Shown: positions 32,819-41,524 of the stretch, piece after piece | How positions within the stretch are numbered: position 1 is the stretch's first letter | How the letters are laid out: the number at the start of each line of letters is the position of its first letter | Assembly: GCA_937883775.1 (NCBI GenBank) | Contig: CAKZXZ010000061.1 | Span: 1 to 60,695 of the forward strand | Direction of reading: 5' to 3' | From: an uncultured Paracoccaceae bacterium | Lineage (GTDB): Bacteria > Pseudomonadota > Alphaproteobacteria > Rhodobacterales > Rhodobacteraceae | Length of the DNA stretch: 60,695 bases | Program-made: the position numbers and the translations under genes | Notes under the pieces: model-generated | What the model was told of the DNA's origin: nothing | Database searches by the model: none | The model's input: only the letters and a program-made list of their open reading frames with translations

Positions 32819-32887
32819 TTTGCTACTTAGGCCTTTGTCGCGGTGCGCCGTTTCGATAAAAGGCTCAAAAGCCATAAGGGGACGGCC

Positions 32888-34420
32888 ATGAAAGATATCC
32901 TGCATCAACTCGAAGATCGTCGCGAAACCGCCCGGATGGGAGGCGGCGAAAAGCGCGTTGCATCGCAGCACGCCAAAGGCAAGCTGACCGCACGCGAGCG
33001 CGTGGAATTGTTGCTGGACGAAGGCTCGTTCGAAGAGTTCGATATGTTTGTCGCCCATCGCTGCACCGATTTCGGCATGGAAGAAACGCGGCCCTCGGGC
33101 GACGGGGTCGTGACCGGCTGGGGCACGATCAACGGGCGTTTGGTCTATGTGTTCAGCCAGGACTTCACAGTGCTTGGCGGATCGGTTTCGGCCACACATG
33201 CACAAAAAATATGCAAAATTATGGATATGGCCGTGCAAAACGGCGCGCCGGTGATCGGCATCAACGATTCCGGAGGGGCGCGTATTCAGGAAGGCGTCGA
33301 TAGCCTCGCGGGCTATGGCGAGGTGTTCGAACGTAACATCCGTGCCTCGGGCGTGGTGCCGCAGATCAGCCTGATTATGGGTCCCTGTGCGGGGGGTGCT
33401 GTGTATTCCCCGGCGATGACGGATTTCATCTTTATGGTGAAGGACAGCTCGTACATGTTTGTGACGGGTCCTGATGTGGTCAAAACCGTCACGAATGAGG
33501 TGGTCACCGCCGAAGAACTGGGCGGTGCGGGCACGCATACCAAGAAGTCGTCGGTCGCGGATGGCGCCTTTGAAAACGATGTAGAGGCGCTGGCCGAGGT
33601 CCGCCGTCTGGTCGACTTCCTGCCGCAGAACAACCGCTCGAAAGCGCCGGTGCGCCCGTTCTTTGATGCGCCGGATCGGCTGGACAGCAGCCTTGACACG
33701 CTTGTGCCGGATAACCCGAATACACCCTATGACATGAAAGAATTAATCCTCAAGCTTGCTGATGAGGGCGATTTCTACGAAATTCAGGAAGATTTTGCGA
33801 AGAATATCATTACTGGTTTTGTGCGTCTGGAAGGGCAGACCGTGGGTGTTGTCGCCAATCAGCCGATGGTGCTGGCGGGGTGTCTGGATATCGACAGTTC
33901 GCGCAAGGCGGCGCGGTTCGTGCGCTTTTGTGATGCGTTTGAAATTCCGATCCTGACATTGGTCGATGTGCCGGGCTTCCTGCCGGGCACCAGTCAGGAA
34001 TATGCAGGCGTCATCAAGCATGGCGCGAAGCTGCTTTATGCTTACGGCGAAGCGACGGTCCCCAAGGTCACCGTCATCACGCGCAAGGCTTATGGTGGGG
34101 CTTACGTGGTGATGTCGTCCAAGCATTTGCGGGGCGATTTCAATTATGCGTGGCCTACGGCAGAGGTTGCTGTGATGGGCGCAAAAGGCGCGACCGAGAT
34201 CCTGTATCGGTCGGAGTTGAGCGATACAGACAAGATTGCGCAGCGCACGGCGGATTACGAAGAGCGGTTCGCAAACCCGTTTGTCGCTGCCGAACGCGGT
34301 TTTGTGGACGAAGTGATTGCGCCGCAGACCACGCGTAAACGGGTCTGCCGGGCTTTTGCATCGCTGCGCAACAAGCAGGTGCATGTGCCTTGGAAAAAGC
34401 ACGACAATATCCCGCTTTGA
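32888..34420 (+). CDS. pccB: Propionyl-CoA carboxylase beta (carboxyltransferase) subunit
   Basis: A 510-residue carboxyltransferase that moves the carboxyl group from biotin to propionyl-CoA, giving methylmalonyl-CoA. The N-terminal pattern ([21 protein letters not shown]) and the conserved [19 protein letters not shown] region are typical, with [20 protein letters not shown] in the C-terminal half. The ATG at 32888 follows AAGGGG. The alpha subunit is 1.9 kb downstream; small envelope genes and terminators lie between them. Confidence 0.96.
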   Translation: MKDILHQLEDRRETARMGGGEKRVASQHAKGKLTARERVELLLDEGSFEEFDMFVAHRCTDFGMEETRPSGDGVVTGWGTINGRLVYVFSQDFTVLGGSVSATHAQKICKIMDMAVQNGAPVIGINDSGGARIQEGVDSLAGYGEVFERNIRASGVVPQISLIMGPCAGGAVYSPAMTDFIFMVKDSSYMFVTGPDVVKTVTNEVVTAEELGGAGTHTKKSSVADGAFENDVEALAEVRRLVDFLPQNNRSKAPVRPFFDAPDRLDSSLDTLVPDNPNTPYDMKELILKLADEGDFYEIQEDFAKNIITGFVRLEGQTVGVVANQPMVLAGCLDIDSSRKAARFVRFCDAFEIPILTLVDVPGFLPGTSQEYAGVIKHGAKLLYAYGEATVPKVTVITRKAYGGAYVVMSSKHLRGDFNYAWPTAEVAVMGAKGATEILYRSELSDTDKIAQRTADYEERFANPFVAAERGFVDEVIAPQTTRKRVCRAFASLRNKQVHVPWKKHDNIPL

Positions 34421-34476
34421 TTGCTGCGCTGCAGCGGAATTGATCCGAAAAAACCCTTGCGAGTCATGATCTTCTC

Positions 34477-34968
34477 ATGTTTCAACTGATGCCACCGGAT
34501 TTCCAACACGCCCCATTGAGTGGCGTCGCGGCCCCGATCGGGAGGACCCTTTTAGGGGGTCGGGGCTGCGCTCTGGGAAGTATTATTGCATGGCTTGCCG
34601 TGCCCGTGTGCGCTTCGACAGTGGTTGATGATATTCCAGTGCTGCCCTCGCAGGCGGATATTCAGGTGCTGGAGTTTTTGCACGACGCTACCGACCCGGA
34701 CGCTGTGGTTTTTCGCGCGCGCTATGTCATGCCCGCAATTGCACGCAGCGGCGGTGGGCTGGACTACGACGATGTAGCCGAGGATTTCGTGACCTTGTGC
34801 GAGGCGCATGCCTTGCCGGTGATCCGGGCGGATGGATTTTCCCCTGCGCGCATCGTAGTTTCGTTGTCGGATCGTGTGACCGAGTTCGGCGTGGCAGATA
34901 CAGAGGCCACGCAGCTTTTCGAGGCGTTCATCATTGAAGGTGACACCTGCATCTGGGAGCAGTTCTGA
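34477..34968 (+). CDS. DUF6497-like exported protein
   Basis: A 163-residue protein with a hydrophobic stretch that looks like a signal peptide (GSIIAWLAVPVCASTV, about residues 33-48), preceded by an unusually long leader, so the true start may be downstream of the ATG at 34477. The body resembles a Rhodobacteraceae family (DUF6497, from memory): VMPAIARSGGGLDYDDVAED, then VVSLSDRVTEFGVAD and the end GDTCIWEQF. Function is unknown. It lies 56 bases after pccB, probably in the same transcript, and a terminator follows. Confidence 0.65.
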   Translation: MFQLMPPDFQHAPLSGVAAPIGRTLLGGRGCALGSIIAWLAVPVCASTVVDDIPVLPSQADIQVLEFLHDATDPDAVVFRARYVMPAIARSGGGLDYDDVAEDFVTLCEAHALPVIRADGFSPARIVVSLSDRVTEFGVADTEATQLFEAFIIEGDTCIWEQF

Positions 34969-35131
34969 TGCCGGTACTATATCTTGCGGCATACGCGGGG
35001 GACCGCCGTATGATTGATGCAATCACGCCACAAAACCGCCCAAGCCCGATCAGTGGATATCTTTTCCTCCGCGTTTTGCGTATCTTAGCCGCAGGTTGCA
35101 CCCAAGCGGCCTGGACCTTGGTGTGGAGTGG

Positions 35132-35152
35132 AGGGCTTTTTGGCCCTTTTTT
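35132..35152 (+). terminator. Intrinsic terminator after the pccB/DUF6497 genes
   Basis: AGGGC (35132-35136) and GCCCT (35143-35147) pair around a T-rich loop and are followed by a T run to 35152. It lies in the 211-base gap before the small lipoprotein gene; the remaining gap sequence has no supported gene. Confidence 0.6.
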
Positions 35153-35179
35153 CTACGAGGAAAACAATAGGAGAGACAG

Positions 35180-35326
35180 ATGTCGAAGAGCATCAAAGCA
35201 GTTGTGGCCCTTGGCCTCATCGTTCTGGCAGCAGCTTGCGCACGCAATGAGCCTCAGGAAGAATTCGTCGTCGTGGACCCAGAGCCCATTTCGACTGAGC
35301 CGGTCTACACTGGCAAGTTCAAGTAA
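35180..35326 (+). CDS. Small lipoprotein (48 residues)
   Basis: A short gene with GGAGAGACAG just before the ATG. The protein starts MSKSIKAVVALGLIVLAAAC, a complete lipoprotein signal ending in the lipobox LAAAC (Cys20), then an acidic 28-residue mature part (ARNEPQEEFVVVDPEPIS...). Its position after a terminator and before a hairpin suggests its own transcript. Function unknown; it looks like a small envelope lipoprotein. Confidence 0.8.
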   Translation: MSKSIKAVVALGLIVLAAACARNEPQEEFVVVDPEPISTEPVYTGKFK

Positions 35327-35335
35327 AGCATTCCC

Positions 35336-35359
35336 GGGACGGGCTTTGCGGCCCGTCCC
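35336..35359 (+). terminator. Strong GC hairpin after the 48-residue lipoprotein gene
   Basis: GGGACGGGC (35336-35344) and GCCCGTCCC (35351-35359) form a perfect 9-bp stem with a 6-base loop, 9 bases after the stop codon. There is no T tract, so it could be a 3' stabilising hairpin or a weak terminator. Confidence 0.6.
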
Positions 35360-35389
35360 AACCCCAGCCCCTATGATGCGGGGGCGCTT

Positions 35390-35731
35390 ATGTTAAAGCA
35401 TCGCGGCTTTCCTGGCCGATACCCGGGGACAGATTTTCAATTCACAATTCGTCGTCCAAACCCGCGCGGGGTCACGCCGCTGACATCGCGCGAGCGTCGT
35501 GCCGATCGCAAACCCGCCGATCGCCGGGCCGACGCATTTTTTCTGCAGTCTTTGTGGACGCATTTTGGCGATCAGCCATTCGAGCGCGGCAATCTGGATG
35601 CGGGCCGTTTGTCATGGTTTTTCGGGCGTGAAGTGATTCCAGCCGAAGATCCGTTCGACCCGGCAAGCTATGATGCGCTTCTTCAAATCGACGTGAAACG
35701 TGCCCAAGCCGCGTTTCCGGACCTGTTTTGA
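35390..35731 (+). CDS. Conserved hypothetical protein, 113 residues
   Basis: An unrecognised 113-residue soluble protein with an Arg-rich N-terminal half (TSRERRADRKPADRRADAFF) and a compact C-terminal region (WTHFGDQPFERGNLDAGRLS, then EVIPAEDPFDPASYDALLQI). No signal peptide or membrane segment. It lies between pccB and pccA in the same direction, but a hairpin precedes it. The following 288 bases up to 36019 hold no supported gene. Confidence 0.6.
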   Translation: MLKHRGFPGRYPGTDFQFTIRRPNPRGVTPLTSRERRADRKPADRRADAFFLQSLWTHFGDQPFERGNLDAGRLSWFFGREVIPAEDPFDPASYDALLQIDVKRAQAAFPDLF

Positions 35732-36019
35732 GGGCTTAATCGGCATGAATTCGCTCAACCTCCCCGTGTATCGGCGCAAATTGGCCCAAAAAAGCCCTGC
35801 GAAAACCGGGTACTATCCGGATGTGAAAACCGCTGCCAATGTCATTCTCATAGCAGGCACACCCCGTTTCGGGCCTGCTGGGTATTGTCAAAACCGTACC
35901 CCTTCCCCTTCTTGGCGGCCTGTTCTTACCCCGGACAGGTCGCCATTTTTCCGTAAGGGTGGGGGGATATCTCCCGACCAAGAGGCAACTTGGAACAAGA
36001 CCCATCGAGGAGAAAAACA

Positions 36020-36226
36020 ATGCGATTTGTTAAACTTACGTTGGCGGCGTTCGCCACGGCCACACTGCTTGCGGGCTGTATGGGCAACGACGTTGAACGG
36101 GCCGCTGTCGGCGCTGCTGTTGGCGGTGTCGGATCTGCGGCTGTCGGCGGTAGCATGGCCACTGGCGCGCTTGTCGGCGCGGCTGCGGGCGCGCTGGCTG
36201 ACGATGTGGAGCGCGCGCTCCGCTGA
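36020..36226 (+). CDS. Small glycine-zipper lipoprotein
   Basis: A 68-residue protein with a GAGGAG ribosome site, a lipoprotein signal ending LLAGC (Cys20) and a mature part made of Gly/Ala-rich zipper repeats (VGAAVGGVGSAAVGG, then GALVGAAAGALADDVE). Glycine zippers mediate helix packing in membranes, as in small outer-membrane lipoproteins. A strong terminator follows at 36255, so it is separated from pccA. Function is unknown. Confidence 0.85.
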   Translation: MRFVKLTLAAFATATLLAGCMGNDVERAAVGAAVGGVGSAAVGGSMATGALVGAAAGALADDVERALR

Positions 36227-36254
36227 TCTGACTGAAACCACCACTCACACGACG

Positions 36255-36292
36255 AAAAAGGCCGCCGGAGCATCGCTCCGCGCGGCCTTTTT
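36255..36292. terminator. Intrinsic terminator between the glycine-zipper lipoprotein gene and pccA
   Basis: A long hairpin: AAAAAGGCCGC (36255-36265) pairs with GCGGCCTTTTT (36282-36292), with an inner CGGAG/CTCCG stem and a 5-base loop. The A and T runs make it usable from both directions. pccA starts 43 bases later, so pccA probably needs its own promoter or read-through. Confidence 0.85.
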
Positions 36293-36334
36293 GCATGCTT
36301 TGCGGCCTGTGCGCCGTTTCGAAAGGACCTGCTG

Positions 36335-38335
36335 ATGTTTAAGAAAATCCTGATTGCCAACCGGGGTGAAATCGCCTGCCGTGTTATCAAGACCGCTCGG
36401 AAGATGGGCATTGCGACGGTGGCGATCTATTCGGATGCCGACCGCAACGCTTTGCATGTGAAAATGGCCGATGAAGCAGTGCATATTGGCCCGCCGCCTG
36501 CCAATCAGTCCTATATCGTCATCGATAAGGTGATGGAGGCGATCCGCGCAACGGGCGCCGAAGCGGTGCATCCAGGCTACGGGTTCCTGTCCGAGAACGC
36601 CAAGTTCGCCGAAGCGTTGGAGGCCGAAGGCGTTGCCTTTATCGGGCCGCCCAAGGGTGCGATTGAAAGCATGGGCGACAAGATCACGTCCAAGAAGATC
36701 GCGCAGGAGGCCAATGTGTCAACCGTGCCCGGCTATATGGGTCTGATTGAAGATGCCGATGAGGCTGTGAAGATCAGCAACGAGATTGGCTACCCCGTGA
36801 TGATTAAAGCCTCGGCCGGCGGTGGTGGTAAAGGCATGCGGATCGCATGGTCGGATCAGGAAGCCCGCGAGGGGTTTCAGTCGTCCAAGAACGAGGCCGC
36901 CAACAGCTTTGGTGACGACCGCATTTTCATCGAGAAGTTCGTGACCCAACCGCGCCATATCGAAATTCAGGTGTTGGCAGACACTCACGGCAACACGATT
37001 TACCTGAACGAGCGGGAATGCTCGATCCAGCGGCGCAACCAGAAGGTCATCGAAGAGGCACCGAGCCCGTTTCTGGATGAAGCCACCCGCAAGGCGATGG
37101 GCGAGCAGTCTTGCGCGTTGGCGGCGGCTGTGGGCTATGCCAGTGCCGGTACGGTCGAGTTTATCGTCGATGGCGACAAGAATTTTTACTTCCTTGAGAT
37201 GAACACCCGTTTGCAGGTGGAACACCCTGTGACCGAGCTGATTACCGGCGTTGATCTGGTCGAACAGATGATCCGTGTGGCGTATGGCGAGAAATTGTCG
37301 ATCAAGCAGGAAGACGTGAAACGCGACGGCTGGGCGATTGAAAGTCGCCTTTATGCCGAAGACCCGTACCGCAACTTCCTACCCTCGATTGGCCGTCTGA
37401 CGCGCTACCGCCCCCCGGCAGAAGAAGCGGCCGATACACGCGTGGTGCGCAATGATACCGGCGTCTTTGAAGGTGGCGAGATCAGCATGTATTATGACCC
37501 GATGATCGCCAAGCTGTGCACATGGGCGCCGACCCGCGAGGCCGCGATTGAGGAAATGCGCGTTGCGCTGGACAGTTTCGAGGTGGAAGGGATCGGGCAC
37601 AACCTGCCGTTCCTGTCGGCGGTGATGGATCATCCCAAGTTCATTTCGGGCGATATGACGACTGCGTTCATCGAGGAAGAGTATCCCGACGGCTTTGACG
37701 GCGTGACCTTGCCTGATGGCGATCTGCGCCGTGTCGCGGCTGCGGCGGCTGCGATGTACCGTGTCGCTGAAATTCGCCGCACCCGGGTGTCGGGCCGGAT
37801 GGACAATCACGAAAGGGTTGTGGGTTCGGACTGGGTCGTGCAGGCGCAAGGTCAGCATTTCCCGGTTTCTATTGGAGCCGACCGGGAAGGTGCATCCGTC
37901 TCCTTTGAAGACGGCACCACGATGCGTGTGGCAAGCGCGTGGACGCCGGGCGACAGTCTGGCGGTGATGGATATTGATGGCAGCCCCTTGGTGCTGAAGG
38001 TCGACAAGACGTCGGGCGGGTTCCGTCTGCGCACTCGTGGCGCGGAACTTCGGGTCTATGTGCGCAGCCCGCGTCAGGCTGAACTGGCCGCGCTGATGCC
38101 CGAGAAGCTGCCACCTGACACCTCCAAGATGCTGCTGTGTCCGATGCCTGGTCTTGTGGTGAAACTGGATGTCGCCGTGGGGGACGAGGTTCAGGAAGGG
38201 CAGGCGCTGTGCACCATCGAAGCGATGAAGATGGAGAACATCCTGCGCGCCGAGAAGACCACGAAAGTCACCAAGATCAACGCCGAAGCTGGTGACAGCT
38301 TGGCGGTGGATGATGTGATTATGGAGTTTGAGTGA
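36335..38335 (+). CDS. pccA: Propionyl-CoA carboxylase alpha (biotin carboxylase/BCCP) subunit
   Basis: A 666-residue biotin-dependent carboxylase subunit. Residues 1-450 are the biotin carboxylase (KILIANRGEIACRVIKTARK, the ATP loop ASAGGGGKGMRIAW, and ECSIQRRNQKVIEEAPSP), followed by a BT-type linker domain, and the C-terminal BCCP domain carries the biotin Lys632 in EAMKMEN. With PccB it forms methylmalonyl-CoA. Its stop overlaps the start of the downstream membrane protein gene in GTGA. Confidence 0.97.
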   Translation: MFKKILIANRGEIACRVIKTARKMGIATVAIYSDADRNALHVKMADEAVHIGPPPANQSYIVIDKVMEAIRATGAEAVHPGYGFLSENAKFAEALEAEGVAFIGPPKGAIESMGDKITSKKIAQEANVSTVPGYMGLIEDADEAVKISNEIGYPVMIKASAGGGGKGMRIAWSDQEAREGFQSSKNEAANSFGDDRIFIEKFVTQPRHIEIQVLADTHGNTIYLNERECSIQRRNQKVIEEAPSPFLDEATRKAMGEQSCALAAAVGYASAGTVEFIVDGDKNFYFLEMNTRLQVEHPVTELITGVDLVEQMIRVAYGEKLSIKQEDVKRDGWAIESRLYAEDPYRNFLPSIGRLTRYRPPAEEAADTRVVRNDTGVFEGGEISMYYDPMIAKLCTWAPTREAAIEEMRVALDSFEVEGIGHNLPFLSAVMDHPKFISGDMTTAFIEEEYPDGFDGVTLPDGDLRRVAAAAAAMYRVAEIRRTRVSGRMDNHERVVGSDWVVQAQGQHFPVSIGADREGASVSFEDGTTMRVASAWTPGDSLAVMDIDGSPLVLKVDKTSGGFRLRTRGAELRVYVRSPRQAELAALMPEKLPPDTSKMLLCPMPGLVVKLDVAVGDEVQEGQALCTIEAMKMENILRAEKTTKVTKINAEAGDSLAVDDVIMEFE

Positions 38336-39879
38336 TCTCGGAACGCTCTCATATCTTGTATCCTGCGCTAGCGCTTTTGGGCGTTACGGTGTGGTTTGTC
38401 GTGCTTCAGGCGCGGGGTTTGGCGTGGTCGAACGGGGTTTTTGAGTATCCGTTGGACGACGTCTATATCCACCTCGCCATCGCAGAGCAGATCGCCATGG
38501 GCGGCTATGGGGTCAACGCTGGTGAGTATACCTCGCCGGGGTCGTCCCCGCTTTACCCGCTTTTGTTGACACCGTTTGCGGGCAGCGAAGCGCAGCGCTG
38601 GTTGCCGCTGGTATGGAATATCGTGGGGTTGGTGGCGGTTGCCCTGCTGTGGGGCCGCGTGATCGCGCATGCGGGCTATCGTGGTGCGATCGGTGTGTCG
38701 TTGGCATTGCTTGGGCCGGTCGCCTTGAACACGGCAGGCGTTGCGATGACGGGGATGGAGCACACGCTGCACGCAGCGGCCTCCTTGGGCATCGTTTACG
38801 GGATGTGTGTGCTGGCCGATGAAAAGCGTGTCTCGTGGGTTTTGCTTTTGGGCATAGTCCTTGCGCCTGCCTTGCGGCTGGAAGGCTTGGCTTTGGCGTT
38901 GGTCGGCGCGGGCCTGATCGTTCTATCGGGCCGGATTGCACTGGGCGCCTTGGCAACGGGGCTGGCGCTTGCTCCGATTGTTGTTTTCGTATGGTATCTG
39001 ACGTCGCTTGGCCTCGATCCGATGCCCAACTCGGTACAGGCCAAGCTGGTTGGCGCCGAGGATGCGGATGTGGGGCGCTTGATGCGCATGATCGGGACCT
39101 TCCGGCTGAACCTTTTGGAAATACCTGGCTTGTTGATGCTGGGCTTCATCGCTGTGCTTGCCGCGCTGAGCGCGTTGACTGCAGGGTTGCGCCGCTGGGT
39201 TGGGCTTGCGCTGGCTGCAGCTGGCTTGGCGCATCTGTTCTTTGGGCAAATCGGCTGGATGGAGCGCTATGAGAACTACATTCTGACGGCTTTGGCTGCT
39301 GCTGCCCTTGTGCTGGCCCACGGTGCAGGTTCAAAGCTGACAGCGTTCTTGCCCGCCGCGCTGATTGCGGGGGCCGGGGCGACCTATATGCCGCACGCAT
39401 GGGACGAATACCGCTTCAATCCCCGCGGCATCTACCTGCAGCACGCCCAAACCGCGCGATTTGCACAGGACTATCTGAAAACCGATGTCGCCGTGAACGA
39501 TCTTGGCTGGGTCGCTTGGCGGAACCCGAACTATGTGCTTGATTTATGGGGGCTTGCCTCGCACGAGGCGCGCGAGACCCGCATCTTCAACCCGACGCCG
39601 GGTTGGGCTGCCGACCTGACCCTTGCGCGCGACATACCCGTTGCACTGATTTACGACAATGACGAGTGGCTGGGCAGCGCGATTGGCGATGATTGGGTGC
39701 GTGTGGCCGAGTTCAAGCTTGATCTGAGACGTGGCTTTCTGGGCGAGGATTTCGTCGCTGCCTATGCCACCTCTGCCGCGCATGTCGACATGCTCGAGGA
39801 GGCTTTGCTGAGGTTTGAGCCGCAATTGCCCGAGGGCACGCGCCTTATCTTTATGGATGGGTTCGGGGGGAGCAGCTGA
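38332..39879 (+). CDS. Polytopic membrane protein, GT-C glycosyltransferase-like
   Basis: A 515-residue protein with about ten hydrophobic segments. An acidic DDVYIHLAIAEQIAMGG segment in the first periplasmic loop, then GEYTSPGSSPLYPLLLTPF, resembles GT-C enzymes that use polyprenyl-linked sugars. The C-terminal third is a soluble domain. It starts with GTG overlapping the pccA stop, so it is translated with pccA, although no known metabolic link exists. It could modify an envelope polysaccharide or lipid; the fold call is from pattern only. Confidence 0.6.
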   Translation: MISERSHILYPALALLGVTVWFVVLQARGLAWSNGVFEYPLDDVYIHLAIAEQIAMGGYGVNAGEYTSPGSSPLYPLLLTPFAGSEAQRWLPLVWNIVGLVAVALLWGRVIAHAGYRGAIGVSLALLGPVALNTAGVAMTGMEHTLHAAASLGIVYGMCVLADEKRVSWVLLLGIVLAPALRLEGLALALVGAGLIVLSGRIALGALATGLALAPIVVFVWYLTSLGLDPMPNSVQAKLVGAEDADVGRLMRMIGTFRLNLLEIPGLLMLGFIAVLAALSALTAGLRRWVGLALAAAGLAHLFFGQIGWMERYENYILTALAAAALVLAHGAGSKLTAFLPAALIAGAGATYMPHAWDEYRFNPRGIYLQHAQTARFAQDYLKTDVAVNDLGWVAWRNPNYVLDLWGLASHEARETRIFNPTPGWAADLTLARDIPVALIYDNDEWLGSAIGDDWVRVAEFKLDLRRGFLGEDFVAAYATSAAHVDMLEEALLRFEPQLPEGTRLIFMDGFGGSS

Positions 39880-39883
39880 TGGC

Positions 39884-40360
39884 TCAACTGCCCCGTCTGT
39901 CGCGGATTTCCTGCTGTCGCAGTGGCATCTTATCAATGCTGCGTGACAGTTCGCGTACATCATACGGGAAGGGTTTGCGCAGCTTGACGCCGCCATCCTT
40001 GCCGATCAGCACCATCATGAAATCACGCGGCCGCAGCTTGCGACGCAGATCTGACAATGTGTCGTCATCAGTATCCACAATCACGACGACATCACGGTCA
40101 ATCAGCTCTTGGGTGCGCTCTGACAACAGCGTCATTTGTTCTGCAAAGCGTGGGTCCGCAGGTGATGTCGCAAAGACGATCACCGGACGGGCAACCCATT
40201 TGAATTCATCGATATCAACATCCGCACCATCCAGGATAATGGTCGGTTCGTCTTGCCACGCCTCAAGAGGCGACGGGACAGACATGGTCGAAGCTGTATC
40301 TTCGGCGAACGCGGGGCCAATCAGGCTTGCGCTAAGCACCAGTGAGACAAGTGTTTTCAT
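39884..40360 (-). CDS. DUF4174 exported protein
   Basis: A 158-residue protein with a signal peptide (MKTLVSLVLSASLIGPAFA, cleavage after residue 19) and a thioredoxin-like DUF4174 domain: RPVIVFATSPADPRFAEQ near residue 58 and RDFMMVLIGKDGGVKLRKP near residue 112. It lacks a CXXC motif, so a redox role is unlikely. It converges with the GT-C-like gene, with a 4-base gap. Function unknown. Confidence 0.85.
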   Translation of the reverse strand: MKTLVSLVLSASLIGPAFAEDTASTMSVPSPLEAWQDEPTIILDGADVDIDEFKWVARPVIVFATSPADPRFAEQMTLLSERTQELIDRDVVVIVDTDDDTLSDLRRKLRPRDFMMVLIGKDGGVKLRKPFPYDVRELSRSIDKMPLRQQEIRDRRGS

Positions 40361-40537
40361 CGTTGCTCCTTCTCAACCCGATATAGGGGCTCTGGCGCAA
40401 AAATCGAATAGATCAAATGCGATGTTTAATGCGGCGGCGAGGTTAACCCAACGCTTAGAAGGGCAGTGCTAATGGGGGTGCAGTATCAACTGCGACCGGC
40501 GGTCTGGACCGCCCTTTACCATAAGGCATGCGCCGCG

Positions 40538-41524
40538 ATGGATGTGATCTTGCATCTTGGCTCCCACCGGACGGGAACCACCACATTTCAAAGCTATTTG
40601 GCCAATAATGAAGCGATGCTCAAACGGTTGGGAATCGTATCATGGCGCCCCAAAAGGCTGCGCAAAGGCATGATGAGCGGGCTTTTGGGCCGCCCCGATC
40701 AGATCACGGCACACGGGTTCAAACGCGCGCAACGCTCTTGCGGTCTGATCCGGATGGAAACGGACCGTATGGCCAAGCTTGGTGTCGAACATTTGATCGT
40801 TTCCGAGGAAAACATGATTGGTGCGATGCGTAATAACCTGCGTCACGAGCGGCTTTACCCCGGCCTTGCCACCCGGATGGAGCGGTTTCGCGGCGCTTTT
40901 GCTGATACCTGCACACGGATCGTGTTGGCGGTGCGCAGCTACGACGAATACTGGGCGTCAGGCTTGGGCTATGCCGTGGCTGCTGGGCAGAGCGTGCCGT
41001 CGAATGGGCAGTTGGACCGCTTGGTCACGCAGCCGCGTCGGTGGCGGCATCTGGTGACAGAGCTATCCGATGCATTTCCGGCAGCGCATATCATGGTGTG
41101 GCCGTTTGAAGCCCTTGCCGGGCAACCCGAAAAGCAGTTGCGCCTGATGACCGGAACGAATGCGCCGCTGCCGCTGAAAGGCGCGCGGGCGTGGCATAAC
41201 AAAGGCCAGTCCGACGCGGATTTGCACGCCCTTGTGGCAGAGCGCGGCGAAGAGGCAGCAATGACGCGTTTTACCGGCGATGACAGCCGCTGGATGCCTT
41301 TTGACGCCGCGCAGCGGATGGCGTTGCGGGCCCAATATGTCAGCGATATCCGCTGGCTCAAAAACGGGGCGGATGGGTGCGCCAGCTTCATCCAAAGCCC
41401 CGATGCGACAAAGTTAACCGAGGAAGATCAATGGCTTGCCGACGCCGCCAAAGAGCAGCGCGCAGGCCCAACACGAGGACATATCCATGACGGAGAAGAA
41501 AGCCCCCCACGCCAAGTGGGCTGA
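40538..41524 (+). CDS. Sulfotransferase-like P-loop protein
   Basis: A 328-residue protein whose N-terminus, [18 protein letters not shown], has the 5'-phosphosulfate-binding loop of PAPS-dependent sulfotransferases, and a 3'-phosphate-type region near [15 protein letters not shown] at residue 128. The ATG at 40538 places this loop at the N-terminus as usual. Its 3' end overlaps the methylmalonyl-CoA mutase start by 38 bases in another frame. The acceptor is unknown. Confidence 0.72.
   Translation: MDVILHLGSHRTGTTTFQSYLANNEAMLKRLGIVSWRPKRLRKGMMSGLLGRPDQITAHGFKRAQRSCGLIRMETDRMAKLGVEHLIVSEENMIGAMRNNLRHERLYPGLATRMERFRGAFADTCTRIVLAVRSYDEYWASGLGYAVAAGQSVPSNGQLDRLVTQPRRWRHLVTELSDAFPAAHIMVWPFEALAGQPEKQLRLMTGTNAPLPLKGARAWHNKGQSDADLHALVAERGEEAAMTRFTGDDSRWMPFDAAQRMALRAQYVSDIRWLKNGADGCASFIQSPDATKLTEEDQWLADAAKEQRAGPTRGHIHDGEESPPRQVG

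Noticed and set aside
34968-35396. Open frame starting at the stop of the DUF6497-like gene (TGATG)
   Set aside because: It runs through an intrinsic terminator and over the small lipoprotein gene in another frame, with no domain or membrane pattern.
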